Source: Treponema sp.
Lineage (GTDB): Bacteria > Spirochaetota > Spirochaetia > Treponematales > Breznakiellaceae
Direction: 5' to 3'
Length of the DNA: 6,646 nucleotides
Assembly (NCBI GenBank): GCA_009786495.1
Contig: WQTB01000029.1
Location: 1,109-7,754 of the forward strand
The position numbers were made by a program, and so were the translations under genes. Below are positions 1 through 4,197 of this stretch, piece after piece; within the stretch, counting starts at the first letter, position 1; the number at the start of each line of letters is the position of its first letter. The notes under the pieces were generated by a model that was not told where the DNA came from, searched no databases, and saw nothing but the letters and a program-made list of their open reading frames with translations.

Positions 1-230
1 GCTTTGACAAAAGCTTCAAAGGATTTATCTTCAACATCAACTTTGACGATTGTACTTTCTGAAATACCCTTTGTGTTTTTTAAGAATTCGACGGAATCCA
101 GATCGATTGAATGTGACTTTCCTGATCTTCCGTAAATGACAGCGGGAACCCTTCCGTTTCTCCGTAATCTGCGTGACTCAGCGGAACCGAATTTCTGACG
201 GTTTTTTGCCTGTAGAACAACTTTGCTCAT
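1..230 (-). CDS. rplY: Ribosomal protein L25 (Ctc family), N-terminal part, cut by window edge
   Basis: Seventy-six codons of the N-terminal domain are visible, beginning MSKVVLQAKNRQKFGSAESR, followed by the L25 hallmark region RLRRNGRVPAVIYG. This domain binds 5S rRNA in the large subunit; bacteria outside the enterics usually carry a longer CTC form with a second beta domain, which would lie left of position 1. The ATG at 228-230 is preceded by AGGT at about 7 nt (minus strand of 237-240), a reasonable ribosome binding site. Only 24 nt separate it from the mature 3' end of the upstream tRNA-Gln, with no room for a separate promoter or terminator, so it is probably transcribed from the tRNA promoter or from spoVG read-through. 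In Borrelia and many Firmicutes rplY/ctc also follows spoVG, which supports the assignment. Confidence 0.95.
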   Translation of the reverse strand, partial: MSKVVLQAKNRQKFGSAESRRLRRNGRVPAVIYGRSGKSHSIDLDSVEFLKNTKGISESTIVKVDVEDKSFEAFVK

Positions 231-254
231 ATATTTACCTCAATAAATAAAATA

Positions 255-326
255 CTGGGACGACAGGATTCGAACCTGTGAATACCGGCTCCAAAGACCG
301 GTGGCTTACCACTTGCCGACATCCCA
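255..326 (-). tRNA. tRNA-Gln (anticodon TTG)
   Basis: A complete 72-nt cloverleaf can be drawn on the minus strand. The 7-bp acceptor stem is TGGGATG with CGTCCCA (one T-G wobble), the discriminator base is G, and the T arm is ACAGG-TTCGAAT-CCTGT. The anticodon stem CCGGT/GCCGG closes a CTTTGGA loop that places TTG at positions 34-36. Shifting the frame to give a Pro anticodon (TGG) breaks the anticodon stem, so Gln is the call; the TGGG start also resembles bacterial tRNA-Gln. The 3' CCA is not encoded (the next bases are TAT), so a CCA-adding enzyme is needed. Confidence 0.96.
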
Positions 327-337
327 TTCCTGGAATG

Positions 338-366
338 AGAATATCAAAAATCGCCTTGAATTACAA
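338..366 (-). promoter_or_regulatory. Predicted sigma-70 promoter for tRNA-Gln (and probably rplY)
   Basis: On the minus strand TTGTAA (361-366) and TATTCT (338-343) are separated by exactly 17 bp. Transcription would start near 331, about five bases before the mature tRNA end. It lies just downstream of the spoVG terminator-like hairpin, so the tRNA and rplY can form a separate unit. Prediction from consensus match only. Confidence 0.6.
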
Positions 367-375
367 GAGGTATAT

Positions 376-451
376 AAAAAAATGACTAATCATGGAATAC
401 GGAATGACAAAAACCTGCTTAATAATCATTCCGCATCCGTAATTAGCCATT
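376..451 (-). terminator. Long imperfect hairpin with T-run after spoVG
   Basis: Two arms, 381-407 and 426-451, are near-perfect inverted copies around an 18-nt loop. In the minus-strand RNA they form about 25 pairs with one small internal loop, followed at once by seven T residues (382-376), as expected for an intrinsic terminator of spoVG, whose stop codon is only 5 nt upstream. Several non-Watson-Crick positions are G-U pairs in minus-strand RNA but A-C mismatches in plus-strand RNA, so the minus-strand transcript seems to be the folded form. The stem is longer than typical terminators, so it may be a repeat element recruited as a terminator. Confidence 0.7.
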
Positions 452-456
452 AACGA

Positions 457-747
457 CTAGTCATTATCATCCGTTCCGTCTGCCGCTATATCAACATCTC
501 CGGAATCATACTTTTCTAAGATGCGCTTTTGCAGTTCCGCCCTGAATTCAGGATGAATCGGATGCGCGACATCTTTATATTCACCGGCTCTGGTCTTCCG
601 GCTCGGCATTGCAATAAAAACCCCTGTCTTACCTTCAATAATCTTTATATTATGAACAACGAAGCAATCGTCAAAAGTTACTGTTACGTAGGCTTTCGGC
701 TTGCCGCCGCCAGTCACCTTCCGGACCCTGATATCTGTAATTTCCAT
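457..747 (-). CDS. spoVG: SpoVG family nucleic-acid-binding regulator
   Basis: A 96-residue protein with the SpoVG core: [11 protein letters not shown] at the N-terminus, the beta-strand region [11 protein letters not shown] (29-39), the signature [10 protein letters not shown] (42-51) and [15 protein letters not shown] (55-69), followed by a C-terminal helix and an acidic tail (81-96) ending DDND. In Firmicutes and in Borrelia burgdorferi SpoVG is a small dimeric protein that binds DNA and RNA and acts as a global regulator; the same role is inferred here. The ATG at 745-747 is chosen because AAGGAG lies 8 nt upstream and the conserved family start falls there; a longer in-frame reading to 876 would run through the promoter. 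It is probably its own transcription unit, with its own promoter, a leader of about 105 nt and a terminator hairpin, between ispE and tRNA-Gln. Confidence 0.96.
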   Translation of the reverse strand: MEITDIRVRKVTGGGKPKAYVTVTFDDCFVVHNIKIIEGKTGVFIAMPSRKTRAGEYKDVAHPIHPEFRAELQKRILEKYDSGDVDIAADGTDDND

Positions 748-755
748 AGCACCTT

Positions 756-761
756 CTCCTT
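756..761 (-). promoter_or_regulatory. Ribosome binding site fixing the spoVG start
   Basis: AAGGAG on the minus strand, 8 nt before the ATG at 745-747. No comparable site precedes the upstream in-frame ATG at 874-876, so the shorter 96-residue product is preferred. Confidence 0.8.
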
Positions 762-790
762 TGAGGTCCAAAGATAAATTAATCTCAACG

Positions 791-842
791 TTAACGCGGC
801 AAATACGGCTGCAAAACAGCGCCTGCCAATACTTTACGTTAA
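791..842 (-). other. Stem-loop in the spoVG 5' leader
   Basis: In the predicted leader RNA three nested complementary blocks occur: TTAACG (842-837) with CGTTAA (796-791), GGCA (827-824) with TGCC (801-798), and GCTG (820-817) with CAGC (811-808) around a TTTTG loop. Together they make an interrupted hairpin of about 14 pairs, ending about 30 nt before the ribosome binding site. No known riboswitch class is recognised. It could be a binding site for a regulator, including SpoVG itself, but that is inference. Confidence 0.4.
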
Positions 843-858
843 GACCAACATTACAGAC

Positions 859-887
859 ATTGTAATACTGATCCACAGTGAAAGCAA
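859..887 (-). promoter_or_regulatory. Predicted sigma-70 promoter for spoVG
   Basis: Minus-strand TTGCTT (882-887) and TACAAT (859-864) are spaced by 17 bp. The inferred start is near 852, giving a leader of about 105 nt before the spoVG ATG. It lies in the 210-nt gap between ispE and spoVG, just upstream of the stem-loop at 791-842. Confidence 0.6.
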
Positions 888-957
888 GAAAAAAAGATTC
901 ATTTTTGTTAGTGTTTTATAATCTGTAGTGTTATGTCATCTTTTTCATGTTTTAAAC

Positions 958-1947
958 TCACATTGAGAGTACTGCTGTATTCTCTGTTAGCGTGCCGCAG
1001 CAAACTGTGAACCACCCGTCAATACCGCGAAGGGATTGCGCCGCGTTTTGCGCCGTTTTTTCATCCGTAAAGATACCGAAACAGGCAGACCCTGCGCCGG
1101 AAAGATTCGCGAATAAAGCGCCGGATTCCCGCAGCTTTAAAATTATCCTGTTGTATACTGATTTTTCCCGCTCAGGAAACACATCAAGAAAATCGTTGTA
1201 AAAAACCGGATCAGGAATCTGCGGGTCTGTATATGAAGAGCCGATAAAAATTTCTACGGAATTTTCATGCTCTATCACCGATACTGTTTTTTCTTTCTGT
1301 TCAGTAAAACGAAGGCTCGACTTGTCTCCGTGTGACGGATTTTTTAGACGATATTCATCAAGAAGGCGGAAAGCCCTTGCAGTATCGCTTGGAAAACCGG
1401 GGCTTACAAGCGCAAGAAATAACGGCATAAAATCTATAGGTTCTATAATTTCGCCCCTGCCTGTTACATGAGCGCAGCAGGTTTCATGGATAAAAAACGG
1501 CACATCGCTTCCCAGACAGGCGGCGGTTTCAAGCAGCTGTTCCCGGTTCAGCGGGAAGCCTGTCATTTTATTAAGCGAAAGCAATGTACAGGCGGCATCT
1601 GACGAGCCGCCGCCAAGGCCGCCGCCAACCGGGATGCGTTTATCAACCTTTATCTTTATATCGCGGGAAAAGCCGCTTTTTTCCCGGAAAAGGGTGGCTG
1701 CTTTAAAAATAATGTTATCGCTGACAGGTATTGAACACGTTTGCGCTCCCTGCGTCATATGAATCTCTGTCAATTTTGATGAAAAACCGCCGCCGGCGAT
1801 CGAAAAATTAAGCGTATCGCCGAAATTTACGGCAAGAAAGACGCTGTCAAGGTTATGATAACCGTCAGAACGCCTTTCATTTACAGCAAGATGAAGGTTC
1901 ACCTTGGCTGGCGCGAAAGAAGTCAATTCATTAATAAATTCCGGCAT
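958..1947 (-). CDS. ispE: 4-diphosphocytidyl-2-C-methyl-D-erythritol kinase
   Basis: A GHMP-superfamily kinase of 329 residues, somewhat longer than the usual 280-310. It phosphorylates the 2-hydroxyl of CDP-methylerythritol with ATP in the MEP (non-mevalonate) route to isoprenoid precursors, in the cytoplasm. Visible motifs are the N-terminal APAKVNLHL (12-20, with K15 at the conserved active-site position), SDGYHNLDSVF (27-37), the glycine-rich ATP loop PVGGGLGGGSSDA (106-118), GSDVPFF (146-152, carrying the catalytic Asp148), and the C-terminal LSGAGSACFG (282-291). An insertion-like stretch at about 205-245, poorly conserved in feel, explains the extra length. The ATG at 1945-1947 has no Shine-Dalgarno sequence upstream, and a TTG seven codons in is an alternative start. 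It faces away from the polyacidic gene and is followed by spoVG with no obvious terminator between, so some read-through into spoVG is likely. Confidence 0.95.
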   Translation of the reverse strand: MPEFINELTSFAPAKVNLHLAVNERRSDGYHNLDSVFLAVNFGDTLNFSIAGGGFSSKLTEIHMTQGAQTCSIPVSDNIIFKAATLFREKSGFSRDIKIKVDKRIPVGGGLGGGSSDAACTLLSLNKMTGFPLNREQLLETAACLGSDVPFFIHETCCAHVTGRGEIIEPIDFMPLFLALVSPGFPSDTARAFRLLDEYRLKNPSHGDKSSLRFTEQKEKTVSVIEHENSVEIFIGSSYTDPQIPDPVFYNDFLDVFPEREKSVYNRIILKLRESGALFANLSGAGSACFGIFTDEKTAQNAAQSLRGIDGWFTVCCGTLTENTAVLSM

Positions 1948-1953
1948 ATTAAA

Positions 1954-1981
1954 AGAATAACATACAGTTGATTATTCTGAA
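1954..1981 (-). promoter_or_regulatory. Tentative ispE promoter, possibly giving a leaderless mRNA
   Basis: Minus-strand TTCAGA (1976-1981) and TATTCT (1954-1959) are spaced by 16 bp. The start would fall on or next to the A of the ispE ATG (1947), which would fit the lack of a ribosome binding site there. The -35 match is only 4 of 6, and AT-rich sequence further upstream (e.g. TATAAA around 1992-1997) offers alternatives. Confidence 0.35.
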
Positions 1982-2034
1982 ACTTGTGTTTTTATATAAT
2001 TTCGCGATAAGTTTTTATTTTTTTTTAAAACCAG

Positions 2035-2064
2035 TTGACAAATAAATATATCCTCCTTTATGTT
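2035..2064 (+). promoter_or_regulatory. Predicted sigma-70 promoter for the polyacidic gene
   Basis: A perfect TTGACA (2035-2040), then 18 bp, then TATGTT (2059-2064). A run of T and A (2011-2030) lies just upstream and could act as an UP-like element. The start would be near 2071, giving a leader of about 67 nt. This is the best -35 box in the window, and the only promoter I see on the plus strand. Confidence 0.6.
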
Positions 2065-2070
2065 TCTAAT

Positions 2071-2132
2071 GAGAGGTTTTTTTACTTCTCACCTCAGTTT
2101 AGATTCAAGGGAAATACCAAATTCAAGGGAGA
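2071..2132 (+). other. Leader of the polyacidic gene: 5' hairpin and duplicated AAGGGA motif
   Basis: Right at the predicted transcript start, GAGAGG (2071-2076) pairs with CTTCTC (2085-2090) around a T-rich 8-nt loop, a short 5'-terminal hairpin. Downstream, the 10-mer ATTCAAGGGA occurs twice, at 2103-2112 and 2121-2130, 18 nt apart. The second copy is the likely ribosome binding site; the first has no start codon behind it. A role in mRNA stability or ribosome loading is possible but not shown. Confidence 0.4.
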
Positions 2133-2137
2133 ACATT

Positions 2138-2440
2138 ATGGTTCTGAACGGAGCAATGGATCAGGAAGAACTGACACTGATTCCTGTCGGCGGTTTTGAT
2201 ACCGGCTGCCAATCTGATGTCAGCCCGTTACCGGCTTTCATCCTCAGCGATGACGACGACATCGATGATGACGATGATTTTGACGACGATGATGACTACG
2301 AAGATGAAGACGACTATGAAGACGAAGACGACGATCTTGATGAAGACGACGACGATGAAGATGACGATGATTATGAAGAAGATGAAGACGATGACTATGA
2401 TGAAGACGATGATGAAGATGACTGGGATGATGAGGAATAA
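2138..2440 (+). CDS. Small polyacidic protein of unknown function
   Basis: A 100-residue protein that I do not recognise. Residues 1-37 (from MVLNGAMDQEELTLIPVGG) have mixed composition with one cysteine (C24). Residues 38-100 are an uninterrupted acidic tail: 55 of 63 are Asp or Glu, broken only by single residues I42, F48, Y54, Y60, L67, Y79, Y87 and W96, the first four exactly six apart. There is no Lys, Arg or His at all, so the nominal net charge is close to -60. No signal peptide or membrane segment is visible. The start at 2138 is preceded by AAGGGAG at good distance; upstream in-frame ATGs at 2060 and 2069 overlap the promoter or precede the transcript start. GAT and GAC codons are mixed, which argues for selection on protein rather than a slipped DNA repeat. 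Possible roles are cation binding, a nucleic-acid mimic, or a basic-protein chaperone; all are guesses. Confidence 0.8.
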   Translation: MVLNGAMDQEELTLIPVGGFDTGCQSDVSPLPAFILSDDDDIDDDDDFDDDDDYEDEDDYEDEDDDLDEDDDDEDDDDYEEDEDDDYDEDDDEDDWDDEE

Positions 2441-2456
2441 TTAATCCGGCTCATTG

Positions 2457-2493
2457 CCTGTTTTGGCTGCAGAGCGGTCAAAACAGGTTTAAA
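2457..2493 (+). terminator. Hairpin after the polyacidic gene
   Basis: A perfect 9-bp stem, CCTGTTTTG (2457-2465) with CAAAACAGG (2479-2487), encloses a 13-nt loop and is followed by TTTAAAT. It begins 16 nt after the stop codon. The T-tract is short, so termination may be incomplete or shared with the hairpin at 2527-2553. In the minus direction it is not followed by T residues. Confidence 0.55.
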
Positions 2494-2498
2494 TCATC

Positions 2499-2520
2499 CC
2501 TTCGGCGTGCTTTAATGGGC
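2499..2520. repeat. 22-nt direct repeat, copy 1 (intergenic)
   Basis: Matches 2616-2637 at 21 of 22 positions (T2516 versus C2633). Read on the minus strand with its flanks, this copy still encodes SPLKHAEGMI and then a stop, paralleling the RPLKHAEGV end of rsfS. It lacks the left half of the palindrome present in copy 2. Confidence 0.8.
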
Positions 2521-2526
2521 TCCGGG

Positions 2527-2560
2527 CGCGCTGCTCAGGCTAAAGCCTTCGCGTTTTAGT
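2527..2560 (+). terminator. GC-rich hairpin with T-rich tail, possible second terminator
   Basis: CGCG (2527-2530) and CGCG (2550-2553) flank an inner stem AGGC-TAAA-GCCT (2537-2548); TTTTAGTTCTCTTATT follows on the plus strand. It could back up the hairpin at 2457-2487 for the polyacidic gene. The asymmetric internal loop (6 nt against 1) makes this tentative. It may equally be part of the GC-rich repeat element spanning about 2499-2643. Confidence 0.35.
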
Positions 2561-2608
2561 TCTCTTATTAGCTTTAAGTTAGCGCCACGCCCTGTTAGTT
2601 TTATTTAT

Positions 2609-2974
2609 CTACACGCCTTCGGCGTGCTTTAACGGGCGCCACAGTCTTTCGAGATCGTAGAATTCCCTCATGGGGGAAGTCATTAAATGAATAATAATTG
2701 GTCCAAGGTCTATTAGACGCCATTCATCATCAGATGATTTTCGCGAACTGCCGTTAATGTTAATTTTGTTTTCATGGCAGTATTCTTTTATGTGCCGTTC
2801 AAGTCCGTCCATGTGCGTTTTACTTGTCACTGTGGCTATAATAAAAAAATCTGTCCAGTTATTGATTGCGCGAAGATCAAGCACGGATACGTCCTGCCCT
2901 TTGTGTTCATCAAGCAGCTTTTCAAGCTCCCTTGCGGCATTGCAATAATTAATTTCCGCTGACATATCTTCCAT
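2609..2974 (-). CDS. rsfS: Ribosome silencing factor RsfS (Iojap/YbeB/YqeL)
   Basis: A 121-residue member of the RsfS family, which binds ribosomal protein L14 and blocks joining of the 30S and 50S subunits when nutrients are scarce. The family pattern is clear: DVSVLDLRAINNWTDFFIIA (28-47), a helix beginning at TSKTHMDGLERHIKE, then GSSRKSSDDEWRLIDLGPII and the end motif MREFYDLERLW. Residues after LERLW (RPLKHAEGV) are not family sequence and come from the repeat at 2612-2637. The start at 2974 has AGGAAGGG 6 nt upstream (minus strand of 2981-2988). It overlaps the end of the LCP gene by 26 nt, so translation is probably coupled. It is the last gene of the operon; no classical terminator with a T-run follows on this strand. 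Confidence 0.94.
   Translation of the reverse strand: MEDMSAEINYCNAARELEKLLDEHKGQDVSVLDLRAINNWTDFFIIATVTSKTHMDGLERHIKEYCHENKININGSSRKSSDDEWRLIDLGPIIIHLMTSPMREFYDLERLWRPLKHAEGV
2612..2637. repeat. Direct repeat copy 2 with palindrome, forming the 3' end of rsfS
   Basis: Positions 2616-2637 repeat 2499-2520. Positions 2612-2626 form a perfect hairpin CACGCC-TTC-GGCGTG. The element encodes the last residues of rsfS (PLKHAEGV) on the minus strand. A third, weaker relative begins at 2571, where GCTTTAA is followed within a few bases by GCGCCAC, as at 2626-2642. Confidence 0.75.
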
Positions 2975-4178
2975 TAAAATCCCTTCCTATCAGCAATGTT
3001 ATATCGGCCTTGTATTCGACAGCAAGATTTAAAGGATCGGCTGCCGCAAAGCTTCCGTCAATCTGTTCCAGTAAACTTGTTTCGCGGCGTATATTTGTAC
3101 AGCGGATTATATCCGCGAAAATTCTTACAAGGTTTTCATCTCCTGTGCGGTAGACAATTTCTGTCGCGTCGTAGGTGTTTTTATCCGCGTTGCCGATTGT
3201 GATTACGTCATAGCCGAAACCGCGCAGCAGTTCCGCGGTTCTGCCCGCAAGGCCGTTTGTAGCAGTACCGTTTAAAACTTCGACGGTGACAGTCCGCTCA
3301 ATCAAAAGATCTTCTATGTTGCTTGTCAGCGTTCCGACAGTCTGCCTTACAATTTCTTTTATCAGGTTGCCGGCATAATGCGGAATTACAAGCATCTGCC
3401 CTGATACTTCGCGAAGGTCTCCGCTTATCGATTGAATGTTGATGCGGTTTGTATCGATATTGACAAACTCGTTAAAAAGCTGCATTAATGTCCGCTGGTT
3501 CATGCTTGTTCTGAAAAATGAATAGTAAAGTTTCGCGGTATATTGATTGTTAAGGCTTTCGTTCATCTGTATCTGGCGGTCAAGAAATCCAAGAAAGAAA
3601 CGCTGCCTGCGGAACGCCGTCATGCTGCTGTCTTCATGCGGAAGACTGTACACCGCGTAAAGACTAGCCTTGTCGCCGTCAAGATTTGTTATGCCGGAAG
3701 GAAAAATGATAATTTCATCTTCATCATGGTAAAAAACGGGAGACGGTATAAAAATTTCAACGCCTTCCAGAAGATCAACTATGGAAACAAGATTTTCTTT
3801 TGTTATCACGACAGAAAAATTTATTTCGATTCCAAGGAGTTTTTCTATTTCGCTCTGATAATTGCCGATACGCGCAGGATCGTACACCCTGTCTATGCGG
3901 TCAACGCGGTTGATTCTTGAAATTAAAAGCCCAAGATCGCCGGGGATATCAAAAACAGCGGCGCGTTTTCTAACGGGATAATACATCAGCACATACGTGC
4001 TTACGGGCTTTTTATCATCTTCAATTACGTATAAAACATTTATAACGCGTTCATCTGAAATCGCGTCTTCCACAGGATTGCTGCGAAACGACAATACAGA
4101 AACAATTACGCCGACAATAACCAGGATAATTATCAGAATGAGCAGTAAAACCGAAAAATCGCCTTTAAACAGTTTCAA
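2949..4178 (-). CDS. Membrane-anchored LCP-like protein with LytR_C domain
   Basis: A 409-residue protein with a short cytoplasmic start (MKLFKGD), one hydrophobic membrane helix (about 8-30), an LCP-type region (about 46-205) and a C-terminal LytR_C domain (about 296-398, starting VTVEVLNGTATNGLAGRTAELLRGFGYDV). LCP enzymes of Gram-positives attach glycopolymers to peptidoglycan outside the membrane. Here the central landmarks remain recognisable: FDIPGDLG (76-83), LLEGVEIFIP (136-145) and AFRRQRFF (188-195). But the usual S-I-P-R-D-T is D-I-P-G-D-L, so the phosphate-binding arginine is missing, and the Arg/Asp pair normally just before it is not evident. It may therefore be a non-catalytic or altered LCP. 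The start is TTG (4176-4178), with GGAG 8 nt upstream; the nearby ATG (4181-4183) reads only two codons before a stop. It sits 19 nt after nadD-yqeK and overlaps rsfS. Family assignment is firm for LytR_C and good for LCP; function in an organism without teichoic acids is unknown. Confidence 0.85.
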   Translation of the reverse strand: MKLFKGDFSVLLLILIIILVIVGVIVSVLSFRSNPVEDAISDERVINVLYVIEDDKKPVSTYVLMYYPVRKRAAVFDIPGDLGLLISRINRVDRIDRVYDPARIGNYQSEIEKLLGIEINFSVVITKENLVSIVDLLEGVEIFIPSPVFYHDEDEIIIFPSGITNLDGDKASLYAVYSLPHEDSSMTAFRRQRFFLGFLDRQIQMNESLNNQYTAKLYYSFFRTSMNQRTLMQLFNEFVNIDTNRINIQSISGDLREVSGQMLVIPHYAGNLIKEIVRQTVGTLTSNIEDLLIERTVTVEVLNGTATNGLAGRTAELLRGFGYDVITIGNADKNTYDATEIVYRTGDENLVRIFADIIRCTNIRRETSLLEQIDGSFAAADPLNLAVEYKADITLLIGRDFNGRYVSGN

Positions 4179-4186
4179 TTCATTTT

Positions 4187-4190
4187 CTCC
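4187..4190 (-). promoter_or_regulatory. Ribosome binding site for the LCP gene TTG start
   Basis: GGAG (minus strand of 4187-4190) lies 8 nt before TTG at 4176-4178. An ATG lies between them at 4181-4183, but its frame is ATG-AAT-TGA. Initiation at that ATG would yield a dipeptide whose stop (4175-4177) overlaps the TTG, so it may compete with or damp translation of the main frame. Confidence 0.6.
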
Positions 4191-4197
4191 GTAAAAA

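Noticed and set aside
325..337. 13-bp palindrome CATTCC-T-GGAATG at the tRNA 5' flank, as a possible operator
   Set aside because: It overlaps the acceptor stem and short tRNA leader; it is short and may be chance, with no second copy seen at a promoter.
748..876. In-frame extension of spoVG by 43 codons to an ATG at 876
   Set aside because: The extension spans the predicted -10 box and leader, has no ribosome binding site, and is not part of the SpoVG family; the ATG at 747 has AAGGAG at 8 nt.
2007..2056. Minus-strand AAGGAGG (2050-2056 region) followed by TTG and an 8-codon frame (MSTGFKKK) upstream of ispE
   Set aside because: The site is a perfect Shine-Dalgarno match, but the frame is tiny, ends in a poly-A stretch, and no attenuator-like hairpin follows; probably chance within the spacer of the opposing promoter.
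2060..2137. In-frame extension of the polyacidic gene to ATGs at 2060 or 2069
   Set aside because: Both lie at or before the predicted transcript start, the first inside the -10 box; the start at 2138 has a good ribosome binding site.
2241..2440. Possible microsatellite or CRISPR-like repeat
   Set aside because: The GAT/GAC/GAA/GAG pattern has no fixed repeat unit and no spacers; it is explained by acidic codons.
2196..2444. Met/Thr-rich open frame overlapping the polyacidic gene
   Set aside because: It is the frame-shifted reading of GAT/GAC codons (ATG/ACG) and has no start signal of its own.
3543..3920. 125-codon plus-strand frame inside the LCP gene
   Set aside because: It is antisense to a gene with clear membrane, LCP and LytR_C features, and has no recognisable protein pattern.
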